From Trileptium ribeirensis (Eukaryota; Nematoda; Enoplea; Enoplida; Thoracostomopsidae): 64,000 nucleotides of DNA. The notes under the pieces were generated by a model. The model was given only the letters and a program-made list of their open reading frames with translations, was not told the origin of the DNA and did no database searches. Made by a program: the position numbers and the translations under genes. Below are positions 46,337 to 58,141 of the stretch, one piece after another. Position 1 is the stretch's first letter, and each line of letters opens with the position of its first letter. Location of the stretch: positions 1-64,000 of the forward strand of contig JASANE010018398.1 of the NCBI GenBank assembly GCA_030248225.1, read 5' to 3'.

Positions 46337-46629
46337 CCCAGCTTCGCTATCCAGCAGATTAAGTTCACTCATAAGCGTCACCTGAGACAGAGGGGTTCTC
46401 ATCGTATAACAATATACAGTATGTATACAAAAGGTGAGTGCCTCACCGGCCTATATCAGGTGAGGTGGCAACCGCGACGAATCTGTTTAAAACGCGCAAC
46501 ATTTTCACTGCAACTTAGGTTTTAATTATAAATTCAAGGATTTTCAAGGGCCAAAGGTCAATTTCAAGGGGTTTCAAGGGTAGCATGTCATTTTCAAGGA
46601 TTTTAAAGGGCGTAGACACCATGCAAACG

Positions 46630-48635
46630 GTAACATGGCTAAGAAATCGTCCAAGAAACGTTACTCCTCTGAAGCCCCATAGAGTGAATTTCAATAGCAA
46701 GGCTAAAAGCATTTTTAAACATTTTTACTTTATTTTACCAATTTCTTGTTCCATAATGCTGTTTTAGAAACATACTGTCGCATCTTACCGTAACATAGGG
46801 AAGGTAATTCAGATATTTCGACTGGCCTCTCGACGGAGGGACCAAGGATTTCCAAGTGCCCCTAGATTGCGAAAGTTCCCAGAGATCAATTTTGCCTCAA
46901 TATCCAAGATGTACCCCAGCACCACCTATGCATTTTAAAGTGACATCAAAACAATCATTCTAACAAAGTCTGTTATACCATAACTTAACGCTACTGCTTT
47001 TTTCGATTATTCACGGCAAATTCACAAGCAAAATGAGCTGCACTATGGTTAAATACGCAATTTCAATACGCTAAGCTTCTTTTCGCATTTCTGGTTCCCA
47101 CCTTAGGTACTATTTTAATCTTGTGGTGAGGCAAATTCGAAATTTCCAGAATCCCAACTTCATGCCTCCTTCAATTCTAGCTTCCCCCAGTTTGTAAGAC
47201 AATGTGCTTTGCGAATTGGCTAAAAATTAACGAATTTTACCTGCAGCGTTACAATTTCCTTGCCTAGAGTTATAGTCAGTCGTTAAATTACACATGTTCG
47301 AGATATCTGACAGGTACAATACCTTCGCCCCGTCTGAGGCCCTTCCGAAAACGAATGCCCTTGGCGTAATTTTGTGTCCCCACACCGGGTATAAACACTG
47401 TTGACATAAAAACGTGACAAAATTTATTTACAGAAATCATTTTTGAAGTTCAACATAATTCAATAAAATTTGGTGGAAAAGATGTTTTTGACCTCAGTAG
47501 AGGCAATTTCCACCCTTTCTGATACCACCTGTTAACAATTTTGACGTTTCAGCAAAAAACTTCAAATTTTTAAAATTTCTATATTTCGCCACGCCGGTCT
47601 ACAGGAGGGGGCCAGTTGATGCCCCCCGACAGAATTTTCGACGAATACAGAATGTAGAAAATTGTATCCGTACAACATGTGAACATATTTTTAGCAAGAG
47701 AAACAATAATATGTTATTTTTATAGTTGGGTTTACTTTAGGTTATAACAACCATTAACCCACATAAGGTTTCCTTGAATGTTTGGCAAATCGTATCAGTA
47801 TAAAGTTAAAATATTTTAAGTAACTAAGTGAGGAGATAAAAAAGCAAGGGCTCGGCGCATTTATTTAAAATTGCACTATCGCGTTGTCTCAATATTTTTA
47901 TTTTAATCCAAAATTGCATGTGATTCAAATTACTATTATTCTGTGGCTTAGTGGTCCCGTTTTATTAATCTGAGATTATATAGTCAATGCTTGTCGGCGC
48001 CTTTTTTGCGTTTTCAGTACTTTTTGTTCCAGCAAATATACACATTACGTATAGGAAAATAATAAGATAAACAAAGTCCGAATTTTTACATGATTTATGA
48101 AATATTTAGCTTCGGCATATGATTTTGCATAAACATATTGTCCATTTTTGTATGAACATGTGCTTCACAGGTGGGAAGAAAAAAATTGACAAGGTAAATT
48201 GATCCACAGAAGCGGGATTTTCGCGACGGGGCACCCGTTTCGTACTAAGTGGAATCCAAAATACATCATATTATAGTCTGCAAACCTCTCCAATTGAGAA
48301 ATGAGTAGTTTTGCTGTATTTATGAAATATCCAAAAATGTTTTCAAAATGGCTAACTGAACACTAACAACCTTAATGACATTGCGTAGTATGTGACAAAC
48401 ATCGTGTAATATGTAGTTAAGCTAAACATTAGTAAATATAGGGCACGTAACAAAATGTTTCTTATATAGTGGACACCAAACGGGCCCACCGAAACATCTA
48501 GTAACTCTTCCATTTATTCGTACTACTGGCTTCAATCTTCGCAACATTGCTACAAAACTAAAAAATGTCTGCACTAACCAGTTTTAGGAAACAACACACC
48601 ATAATATTTTCGCACTAAAAGTAGAACTAACTTAC
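46630..48635. other. Intron sequence, no exon recognised
   Basis: AT-rich with C-rich repeat blocks near 46,810-46,925, 47,150-47,190 and 47,320-47,400. No splice-bounded coding segment was found. Confidence 0.45.
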
Positions 48636-48723
48636 TTTGGCAAATGCTTCAATAAGAGCGGCATAAATCCGCGCAAGAAGATCTTCTTGAATTTCTTCTC
48701 CAGATTTTTTGGAACAGATAATT
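48636..48723 (-). CDS. RALGAPB: RALGAPB-type exon (most 5' one found)
   Basis: 88 nt; acceptor TTTCAG|AATTAT, donor AAA|GTAAGT. It needs two bases from the previous exon and ends in phase 0. The peptide ICSKKSGEEIQEDLLARIYA reproduces the very conserved Ral GAP beta motif C-[RG]-I-F-C-[SA]-K-K-T-G-E-E-I-L-P-x-Y-L-[SA]-R-F-Y. Earlier exons must lie at higher coordinates or beyond the window; I did not find them. Confidence 0.88.
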
Positions 48724-49373
48724 CTGAAATAATTAACCGATATTATAAAGAGCTATAATGAAATGGATCATAAAACGGGTAGAATCAGAATGTCGACCAT
48801 CTGTGCTCCCCTAAATTGAAGAATGGGACTACCGGAGCATCTTCCTAGGAGTAGGAATTACGGTGCGGGCCGCGGTAAATTCTACATGTGGTTTACGCTG
48901 CCAATAGTACACCCCTCCAAAAAGACCTAGGTGCCGCTAGTGAAAGATAAATTGGTGGTTACCTCACTCAATGGTCGGTGGCTGTTTGTATTGGCAGAGA
49001 ATGGCAGCGACTGTGTTGCACTACGTCGAACATGTTAGAAGCCATCTGAAGCATCATATCATGTCGGTAGAATTTCACTAAATACAGTACTTTTACTGTT
49101 ACATTTTCCGGAAACAAAAATCCGAAAATTCTATTAGTTTCGACCCCAAAATGAAATAGAATAGAACATTGTATAACCACACATTCATTGACGGTTAAAT
49201 TTCGCACACGACGGAAAAGTAATGACTGGATATTCCATACTGCAAGAAAACAACTTTCAGGTGTATAATACAGATGGATTACACATTGAACATAACTAAG
49301 CAAATATATATACGAACGAACAGCATTCATTTCTGACCAGTACTGTATTGAAATGTTTTGGTAACATTTGCAG

Positions 49374-49604
49374 TTTGCCCAACGTATTCTAATGGAGCTG
49401 ATGTGTCACAAAGACTCGCAATCGTTTAAAACATTAGCACAAAGAACAACTATTGTCGCTGATGACGATATCGACAGCGTAACAGCAAGAGCTATAACAT
49501 TCGATCAAATTCGGCTCAGTATTACAAACAATGCGTACGCAAACCTGATCGAATTTTTACAAGATATCAATCAGTTGCTCAGTATTTGTTCAAAGTACAG
49601 TCAG
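49374..49604 (+). CDS. Bromodomain-like exon
   Basis: 231 nt, 77 codons, phase 0 at both ends; acceptor ACATTTGCAG|TTTGCC, donor CAG|GTATAC. The peptide has the bromodomain layout: first helix RILMELMCHKDSQSF, the ZA-loop region with DDDIDSVTARAITFDQIR (where families usually have D-Y-Y-x-x-I-x-x-P-[MI]-D-[FL]-x-x-I-R), then AYANLIEFLQDINQLLSIC and a final KYS, where the acetyl-lysine-binding Asn would be expected. That Asn reads Ser here, so acetyl-lysine binding may be altered. The parent protein is not identified. It is on the strand opposite RALGAPB. Confidence 0.55.
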
Positions 49605-49688
49605 GTATACTATTGTTATCAGCTAATTATATTTTGTTATAAAAATAATGAATATTTGTGTATTTCTTCCCGTTTAACTTCGTTTCAG

Positions 49689-49727
49689 GACCTAAACAAC
49701 TGTTGGAAAAACAATGACAAGTTTTTC
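49689..49727 (+). CDS. Candidate 13-codon exon following the bromodomain exon
   Basis: 39 nt between acceptor CGTTTCAG|GACC and strong donor TTC|GTAAGT, phase 0 on both sides, so it joins the preceding exon in frame across an 84-bp intron. Peptide DLNNCWKNNDKFF. Its short length means chance cannot be excluded. Confidence 0.4.
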
Positions 49728-52700
49728 GTAAGTAGGTATTTTCGATCATTTAAGGTTATCTACGGTATCCCGAAAGCCATGGTAGGGGCTCGTGCTTTGG
49801 ATACGGATTTCAGTTATTTTCAGACTATACCGAGAATTTGACTCATAGAAACCGGGAAAATGACTTTTGGAATTCCGCAGACACCCTGGAATTATGTATT
49901 CTTATTAAGTTATTAATGACCGTTGCGTATTACTCCGCCCACCTTCATAAATAAGGTAATGTCCATTAAAATTTTTTAAGTCTTTCATCTGTGCAGTCAA
50001 TTTCGTCGGCACAGCGAAGGCTATTTTGCAGCAATATTATAAGTACTGTGTGGTTTTGTTTGCGCCAGTAAACTGTTAACTGAATGGTATTTTGTCCTGG
50101 GGAACACGCTTTGTCTTTGGTCTTTTGAACTGCTTTACGGAGGTCTTTTCTACTGTCAACTGTTGTCCGCCAGAATTTTTCATACCTTTATTACAAAATA
50201 TCTGTTGTTGCAAATAACAGGCGACACATGTTATCTGTTACCTTGGATCTTATTATGAACTTCGCCTCTATATCACGCTCTGGTTGACCGGGTTCAAAGC
50301 TTTACGAACTGTCAATCTAGTTGGGTGGACGACCGCTCATGGTATAAGCACTGTATTGTAGTAACGATATTTAGATTGATATTATGGAAGCCTAGCCAAT
50401 ATTTTAAAGAACGATCTTTTCAATTTTTAATTCAAACATTGCAGGTTCATTGTTTTATTATAATGTTTGAACTCGTTTAATGTAGTCAAGTATTACTGGT
50501 TCACTCGACTAGTATGCAAACGATAAATGAGTCTGTGTGGATAGAACTAGATGTTTTGCGTTAGATCGAGATACTTTGCTAGGACCTTTGGGTTTATCAT
50601 TACTGTTGATTGCTAGCTAGCCAGTACAAAGCCTGACTAATACTTTGATATATTGCAAATAGGCTTGTTTAATGGATAGTTACGCATAGCTAAATCGCAA
50701 ATCAAAGTGGACTCTTCGTTGCAAAGGTACTAACGATAGAAGTAACATTTAGTCTAATTCTGGTTCGAAAAATTATTAATTTCAAACGTTCATTTTGAAG
50801 TCAAATGCGAAATCTTAATGAAATCAACATTATGACTATGTCGCTGAAGCGGCCGACGCACAGTGAAATTTTGAGCCGAATGGAATCAAATATTCCAGGC
50901 ACGGAGTAACCTGAATTCCGGTTCCGGCGAAAATCGCGTTCCGGTTGCGGTTCCGGCAAAGGGCAAAAACCATACCGGAACCGGAACTCCGGTTTAAATT
51001 TTTTGTTTGAAATTTTCCACATTTTTGCTTCATCTGTGGTCCAAACATCTATACTGTATGTACAATCATCAAGTTCCAATATAACCAAGCAGCTAACTCA
51101 GCGCTTTGCCGTTTGAAACGTAAGTAGGACACATAATTTTAGTAGGAATTTTTCATCTTAACCTGCAGGAATTTGTTAAAACAAAGCCATGTCGATGCTT
51201 GTAGCATCTATTTTACACATTCATAAATCTGCGGGGTATGTTCGAATTAAACCGTCCAACTCGGTAACAGAGTATGCATTATTTAGAAGTACTTAACTGT
51301 AAGCTAGGCTAGCATAAATTCCGTCAAGTACCCGCCAGTGCGCTTGTAAACTTTGTAAATCAGTCTACATTGAAGTAAAGAACATATCTAACGCAGCCAA
51401 GAACAGTGTTCTTGCCAATGAACTGTATTTATTGGAACTGGGCGAGCAGTATAACAATTTGTCTCATTTATAGCATCCTGGTTGTAAAGTTATTATTATT
51501 ATCATGCAACTAACCGACACTGTTTGTACAACGCTAGCCTAAGCAGTGTCTCACCACTGATCAGAAAGTTACCTTCTATTATTTTTTCAGAACCATATAA
51601 ATGAATAATTTCAAGTTTCCTACAGAACAACATAAACGAACGTATGTGTAGTAAAGGGAGGCGACTGGAGACAGAGCGAAAATGTTTATTCTATGCTCCA
51701 TCCGTTGTATGCACATTTAATTTAACGCATTATACGCAAGGGTGTATAGTGGAAGGCATTTTTTGCTCTGGATGTCCAAAAACCGACATAATTGATCAAT
51801 AAATAAACATTATTAGCTTCCTCAGTCTCTTTAAAGTTTCAGAAAGGCAATAATGCCATCGCAATACATTAAGTTTAATGTAGAAGTTGTTTTCAATACA
51901 TTTTAAATCCACTAAACCTTCATGTCTTCCTTCATCTGTTTTACTATATATAAGTTTCGAAGACCAGGTTCCGGATCCGGTTTAAATGGACGGTTCCGGT
52001 TACTCCCTGATTCCAGGGCTATTAATAGTAAAAGTAGTACTATACACGAAATTTGAATCAAAATAATTATTATTCCGCAGTTTTGGCGATATTGAAAAAT
52101 GTAGACGTTTCAGTACATAGCGTAAATGTACATTATATACTTTCAAATGTGTAGCCAAATTACCACCTGTGAGTCAAAAGTTTAGTAACGACGACAATGC
52201 CGACACTAATTTTGGTATAAAATTGTTTGGCTGCATTAATGATTCGCCAAAAGTGTTATTGGCAAGATATTATGAATGCATGCGCAATCAACTAAACTGT
52301 GGATATTTTTATCATGTCACTTTGGCAGCAACAAAATTCTACTTATTTTGACCTTAAAGTTGGCGTTTTCAATTCATGCGCTCTAAATCGTAGATATACA
52401 GATAAACACCGTCAATTGTAAAAAATTAAGGATATCCGCCCATATTCCTCGGACTGTAGCCGTTGCTGTAATAAAACTTTACAGTAGTGCAGTAAGCAAG
52501 AAATAGGATAATCCATCTTACGGCGAAGTTCATAAGTTTATTTAGTAACAAAAATAAATTTTAACGTTTTCTCATAGTGTGGAAGTTTTTTAAAAGTTAT
52601 ATATTGGTCTCATACAATATCCATTAAAATGCCCAGTATATGTGCAAAAAATTTTAATGTTCACGGAGCTTAGCATCGAAAAATAGCAGACGTCAGCAAG

Positions 52701-52794
52701 CCCTGTACAAATAATGGCTGCAATCATAAACTTGGCAAACTCAACGGTGACTATTGTTTTATGACTTCCACGCTGAATTATTTCTTGTGTTTAG
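49728..52794. other. Intron or intergenic stretch with two weak coding candidates
   Basis: A frame at about 51,318-51,474 (CACKLCKSVYIEVKN..., stop after YNNLSHL) and one near 52,152-52,351 (SQKFSNDDNADTNFG...) look somewhat coding but are unrecognised. CCGGTT-rich patches lie at 50,905-50,995 and 51,965-52,010. Otherwise nothing is seen. Confidence 0.35.
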
Positions 52795-54330
52795 GTGAAG
52801 GTCAACCTTAATTACACGACAAGAAATTTCTCCAAAGTTTTCAACGAAATCATTGCTGAAATATTACCTTCTCGATACACTTCTTATTTATGCTTTCCAA
52901 CTGATAATGAGAAAGAGGTGCCGAGTAATTATTGTACAGACCGGGTAGTTATGTATGGACATAGAAACACTGGTTTAAATGCGCCTTCGTGCGAACCAAA
53001 ACATGGCGCGCAAGACTTGCCAGATAGTGAACTAAATTGTCTGGCTAGGGATATTACCGTTTCAAGAGATCTAGCCGACCCTGTAGAATCTCCGATTATC
53101 GTCAGTTCTGTAAGTAATGAACAATCGTCAATACTTTGCAGTGAAGCAACGACTTTAAATCGGAATCCTTTAGCGGCATCAGTTACAACGATGGCAGAGA
53201 AAGATGTTAGCCCATGTGCGGGACAGGAAAGCGGTAGTCTCGAGCAGCGTAACGGACTTGCAGACGATGATGATATGCCGGAAATTGTAGAGTCTTTGCC
53301 ACCGAAACGTTTGAGATGCGGTACGCCTATAACAATTGACGATGACAGCAGTTACAGTACTGAAACAATGTCACTCGATAGCGTTTCTGATTGTAGTAAT
53401 GTTCAGCGAAGTCAGAAAGATGCGTCGGAAACTGCGACGATAACAAGAAGCAGAAACAGCGACAATTTTCCTCTCTCCCCAATATCACAAACTGGAGTTT
53501 CTTTTGACTCACAGCCTGAAAGAGGCAGTGTCGCTGATGACTCTGAAGGAGACAGCAGTGACAGCAACGGCAGTTGTCAACAAAGAAGACACGATCAAAA
53601 TAATCGCCGCATCCGCAGTAAGCATAATAGGCGGCATGGATATCACAGGAGCAGCAGTAGTTCTAGTTCAAATCGGCGGCGTAATGATAAACGATCACAC
53701 ATAAGCAGTCTTTCAAAAAGTTATAGATCAAAAAGCAGAAAGCATCGTCGTCGTCACAGTAGAGATGGTAAAAGCCACCACTCCAGCTCTTCAAGGCGTC
53801 GAAGGCATTCGCGAAGAGATTCTCTTTATCAGTCATACTCGCGACGCAGCTGTAGCCCTTTGTCGCCTCGGAAAAGCATTGAATGTCGATCGAAGCGTGA
53901 CCCTGGCTATAATGGATCTCGTTCGCCTTCTGGTTCCTGCAGACGACGACATAAATCAGGGAATAGTAGCAGTTACAGTCCCGTGTCGAACAGTAGTCGA
54001 GGCTCTGCTTATGTGCCATCTACATATTGTTCTCGGGATCAAGGCGGTCAACTAGTAACAGAAAGAAGATATAATGCTGCTCCTGAGGTAATGAGATGCA
54101 CTTCAAGGCGTCATTATACAACGCAATGGCAAGGCCATCGGGCTGCTGAATTTATTAGTGTTGAGCAACAAGTCACTACAAATTATTCGATTGCAAGAAG
54201 TGGTGCGAGTAATTTTTACAATAGCAGTATAACTTCTGATAGTAGTATTAATTGCAGCAATTCGAGATTTCAAGCAGCAACATTTTTTTCTAGGCCACCA
54301 CCATGGTTTAGCTCCAAATTCAGGCGCTAA
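52795..54330 (+). CDS. Large terminal exon of an RS-domain protein
   Basis: A 511-codon open frame after a clear acceptor (TTCTTGTGTTTAG|GTGAAG), ending in TAA. The first 55 residues look globular. Residues about 60-230 are acidic and low in complexity (e.g. DDDDMPEIVESLPPKRLR, TPITIDDDSSYSTE). Residues about 250-400 form an Arg/Ser domain with many RRR, HRSSSS and RRHSRR runs. The last 100 residues are Ser/Tyr/Asn-rich, ending FFSRPPPWFSSKFRR. RS domains act in nuclear speckles, in splicing factors and some ubiquitin/SUMO ligases, and are phosphorylated by SR kinases; a nuclear role is therefore inferred. The family is not identified. The true start lies in upstream exons. Antisense open frames across the RS region are artefacts. 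Confidence 0.72.
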   Translation: MKVNLNYTTRNFSKVFNEIIAEILPSRYTSYLCFPTDNEKEVPSNYCTDRVVMYGHRNTGLNAPSCEPKHGAQDLPDSELNCLARDITVSRDLADPVESPIIVSSVSNEQSSILCSEATTLNRNPLAASVTTMAEKDVSPCAGQESGSLEQRNGLADDDDMPEIVESLPPKRLRCGTPITIDDDSSYSTETMSLDSVSDCSNVQRSQKDASETATITRSRNSDNFPLSPISQTGVSFDSQPERGSVADDSEGDSSDSNGSCQQRRHDQNNRRIRSKHNRRHGYHRSSSSSSSNRRRNDKRSHISSLSKSYRSKSRKHRRRHSRDGKSHHSSSSRRRRHSRRDSLYQSYSRRSCSPLSPRKSIECRSKRDPGYNGSRSPSGSCRRRHKSGNSSSYSPVSNSSRGSAYVPSTYCSRDQGGQLVTERRYNAAPEVMRCTSRRHYTTQWQGHRAAEFISVEQQVTTNYSIARSGASNFYNSSITSDSSINCSNSRFQAATFFSRPPPWFSSKFRR

Positions 54331-57300
54331 TTTCTGCACTGCCACGATTGCTTGATAAGTAATAACCGTTACGGTTTGCAACAGTAGTTATTTCTATTAT
54401 AGTTCTTGCCTGTAATATAAATTTGCATTACGTTATTGTTCTTGCTTGTAACATTATAACAAGAGTGATGTGTGGTATTTCAGTCAGTGATATCGGTGAT
54501 AAAAGCAGCGCTGCGCTGATTCATTATCAGATATATAGTTATGAACCAGCAAAGTGGGAAGCCTATCCGAATGGAGCCATTTTTATATCGAAAATTTGTG
54601 TCGTACAAATGTACATTTAACGCCATAAATAAGAGCAAATCTTTTGCGAATCAATCATCACAAGTCTTTGACCAGTTGGGGAAGAATCGGCAGCTTTTCA
54701 ATTATTGCTGTTTTTTGTTAGAACGTGTCACTTAGCTATTTTAGCAGTCAGTGATCCAGAATGATATAGTAACCCTTTTGTGACTTTTACTTAAGCTTTA
54801 TGCAATATCTTATTCCTCTAAATACTTGCCAGAAATGACTTGGCTTTAGAATGAACAAACATTAAACAGAAAGTGAACAAAATATACATATTTTTGCACT
54901 TATTCATTTTTGGTTAGTATTGTACAATTATGGAATTTGACCGTTTTCTGTGAAGAAGACGCAATATATTAACCTTAAATTTGGAAAGCTCAGGACCAAT
55001 TCGAACACTGCTGCTATGTTAGTTACAAGTGTTTCACAGAAGTCCAATAAGTACAGATTCGAAATTTTTCAAATCGAAAGCTGAATGAGTGTGCGTGATA
55101 GTGTCCTCTTAATGGGTTTACTAGTGTACCGTCAAAATGCATATTTCACAACTGAATTTACTTAGCTACAAACGTTTATTGATAACCTTATTGCATCGGA
55201 CAAATTTTTCTAGTGTCATTGCATCTGTCAATGCAAGGGTCTATAAACTGACGCATATTATTTTCATAGTAGCTGATGCGGCGTACAAATCGTTCCATTA
55301 TGTTAAACACTTCAGATTGTTTCAATTCTGTGTAACTTAACACCTTGGCAGCTGACTTAACTTGACTGGTCAATACCTTATTTGAATACCTCCTTCGTAT
55401 CGCGACACATATTGGCCATTGTTAGGACACAGAAAACGAAGCCAGCAATTATTGTTTCAACGCACTTAACATAACGAGTACAGCGGTAGTTGAAGGAATG
55501 CGGGTTCAAAGTTATTTATGTCCTATTTTTGCAATATGTGAAATATAATTTTCTTACAGAAAGGACAATAGTTTTATGTATCAATAATTCGCGCAGTATT
55601 AAAGTTGCAAGACATTAATAACTTCATTACTAATTGGTCGTAATACGCATTGTTTTCTTATTGACCGCCTGTAATCATGTCGATAATACAGTGTTTTCTG
55701 GGAGGTAAAAATTTGTTACGTAGACTTCTGAACCAAATAAATGGAAATGCCATGCGTAAAGCTAGCGAAAAATTTGCTAATAACAATTGAACAGCTGCTA
55801 TATTTCTTCCAAATAATTTGCTTTTATTGTTTGTTGATAGCTACTGTAAATAAACATTATGATTGGTTTTGTCTTCTTTTGACAGATATTAAAAATGGTT
55901 CAGATGTAGGTTCGTTGTTAATGAAGCAAATTCGTTTTGCGAAATACATTTTTTAATACTGTTGATAATGCTAGTTTCATTTGATCAACTATTCGCAGCT
56001 GTTGAAGTTCTGACGAAGCACAAGTCGCACACTCTTCGGTTATCGCGAAGTTTTTATTCGTTTTTGCTGGTGTTGTCTAGGTCGTGGTTGTACATTTAAA
56101 TGACAGCAAAGTTAAATATCATTTAGGATTTATGAATTTAAATATTAACTTGCAAAGCATTTGAAGCAATTAATTTCCCACTGCATTCTATGCTATATTC
56201 GTTCTACAGATTGTAAACTTAAAGCGAATTATTTTTATGAACTTCTTCAGTTACCGTCTGCTACCCGTTAGGTATTGAAAGTTATAGTATTGCGGATCAG
56301 CCTTTTCTTGGCATTGCAGCCTAATTTGTGAAAGCACCGGCGTGAACACATGCCAGCTCCGATATGGTAACTGTTCTGTTTCCGACAAACTCGTGCAATT
56401 TGAAATGTGGGTACCCTGGTGCAAAGCAAGATGGCTTCACACAGCAACAGTTATGTTGAAATTTCGATCCAAATTTGACTTAGTTTATAATAGAAACATA
56501 TTTCAAATCACATTGCTTTAAAATTTTGAGCTCAAAATTTGAACAGCTTGACGTATAAACACACCTTTAATCTTTTACACAAGAAAATTTTATGCATAAG
56601 ATGGGTTTCAAGACGCGGACGTATGATTGTAGATACGTGCGCTGACAGTGATGGCCATGTACTCGTTGAGTATGTTTGGTTGAGTATATTTCTCATTGAG
56701 TTGAGTTTGAGCATATTTCTAATTTAAAAATTTGAAAGTCTTTCGAGAAGTTTTACGTCATTTTGTAGTCAATTATAAATATTAGGAAGGAAAAAAATTT
56801 GGCGCAGTTCTGTCACACTACTGTAAATAGCATTTACTGCTGTGTCTATTGCTTTGCGAGGAATATCATTTTATCGCTCGATCCAAAATTACACGACTTT
56901 ACCACAGACTGCCTCAATGGTGTATTATCTTTTTGTGATACCCGAATGAATATCGACGTTTAAATACAGCAAACTTGGCATTATTTACGCATTCGTGCAA
57001 AATTAACTTTTATCCGATAGTTCCTTGCAATATAGCGTACGAATCGTAAAGTTTTATCTGGTTGATGTAGATATGCCTCCTTTATGCGAGGTTATTCATG
57101 AATGCCTTACATTAGCAATAGTTTTCTGCATTATCTCAATTACATACTTGTTCAGTCAAAACTTTTCGGAAACACTTTTCATTTTTTTAATTACTAATAC
57201 ACCATCGTTTGAATATACCGTCATCACGGCTTGTACTTGCTGGCCGCATGATGCGATTGCATTTTACTATAGAACAGCAGGTTACAGTTGTTGTTATCAG

Positions 57301-57894
57301 ACGTAATAATTCTGAAACTATGAAAATTGCTGGAGGGATGCTATCTTTGGCAATCAAATTAGATACCGCCTCGCTTGCACGTTTTCGGTTATGACCTATC
57401 CGACAATTCATATAGCCGACCCGACCCTGCCTACTGCAGTGTCTCAAGATACATACATGTTCTCTATGTGCAGCATAAAATAGCCGGAATGAAAACAATA
57501 AAACATGTTTAAAAATATATGTTCGCGCGCGTTCTAATATATTTTGCGATGTACTTCTACCACATCTATTACACGAACATTCTCAATGATCACAACGGGA
57601 GCTTGCGTTGTGATCATGCAAAATTCCTTGATGCACGAAGATGATAACATGATATACAATGACATTTTGGGTTTACAACTGGATCGGAAGTTGACCTAAC
57701 TTCGGTCCCTACCTCAAATAACTCCATTTTATCGCTTCACAGCTTGTAACTATGCGAGAGTTTGTAACCATAGTTATTTACAAAAAACGGAATTTATTAT
57801 GAGTATTTTTATTGTTATTTTATATGTTTTGGTTTTAGACTTTATTTGTTGTCGTAGCTATTCGGTATATTACATATACATTTGTATATATCAG
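54331..57894. other. Stretch downstream of the RS-domain exon
   Basis: No confident gene. The frame near 56,600-56,670 (RRGRMIVDTCADSDGHVLVE) looks coding-like and may be an exon, but it has no recognised partner. The remaining open frames are short and AT-driven. Confidence 0.35.
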
Positions 57895-58080
57895 TGAGTA
57901 ATGGGAATCCTGGTTTCGATGAGCGCCGTTTTATCATTTTTGAAAAAGGAAAACTTTACCCGAACTATCTGTATTTCCGTTTTGGACGTTCTAAATTTCA
58001 TATTTTTTCTGCAATTGTCATTGAAACATACAGCGGAGTTTGCCACATATTATATATTAAAGTAAACTTGCTTCCCTGAG
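57895..58080 (+). CDS. Candidate exon, resembling the last strands of a PARP catalytic domain
   Basis: After acceptor TATATATCAG|TGAGTA the peptide runs NPGFDERRFIIFEKGKLY then PNYLYFRF. This resembles the closing beta strands of PARP-type ADP-ribosyltransferases (pattern N-P-x-x-[FY]-[VI]-[VI]-[FY]-x-x-x-[QL]-x-Y-P-x-Y-L-[IL]-x-[FY]). No upstream H-G-T motif or Y-x-x-x-Y region was found nearby, so the match rests on one short piece. A donor (AAA|GTAAAC) at about 58,067 is possible. Confidence 0.25.
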
Positions 58081-58141
58081 AGTCACAATCCTCAATCATT
58101 GGACATTATATCTAGATAAACTAAATAGTAATTTTCTTTAG

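Larger units (their letters stand above)
43117..46623 (-). mobile_element. Nearly complete hAT-like DNA transposon, 3.5 kb
   Basis: Terminal inverted repeats: left end CAGGGTGTCTAC, right end, read inward on the other strand, CATGGTGTCTAC, 11 of 12 bases. Each is followed by several AAGGATTTTCAAGG-type subterminal repeats. CAAACG occurs immediately outside both ends (43,111-43,116 and 46,624-46,629), probably the remains of a target-site duplication (hAT elements make 8 bp). Inside is one transposase gene on the minus strand (43,386-45,616) with few disruptions, and a 137-bp-period duplication in the 5' non-coding part. The element sits in an intron of the RALGAPB-type gene, same orientation. 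Confidence 0.87.
12768..48723 (-). other. RALGAPB: RALGAPB-type gene span: Ral GTPase-activating protein subunit beta (partial)
   Basis: At least 16 exons on the minus strand spell out the middle and C-terminal parts of the non-catalytic beta subunit of the Ral GAP complex. In animals this protein pairs with a catalytic alpha subunit to stimulate GTP hydrolysis by RalA/RalB in the cytoplasm. Evidence is residue-by-residue similarity in the correct order plus GT..AG borders. Phases chain without conflict from 48,723 to 16,508: 48636-48723, 42673-42818, 40378-40484, 37775-37915, 32124-32279, 30493-30719, 28093-28188, 23732-23827, 22754-22837, 21760-21869, 20653-20790, 19314-19380, 16508-16666. 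One junction near 13.4-13.0 kb is ambiguous. The first third of the protein and the last RapGAP exons were not found. Sequence is strongly diverged from vertebrates, but no disruption is seen inside called exons, so the gene is probably live. Confidence 0.88.

Noticed and set aside
53663..54381. Antisense frames of 92 and 118 codons opposite the RS domain
   Set aside because: Arg/Ser codon repeats leave the complementary strand open. The sense frame is longer, splice-supported and has the expected composition.
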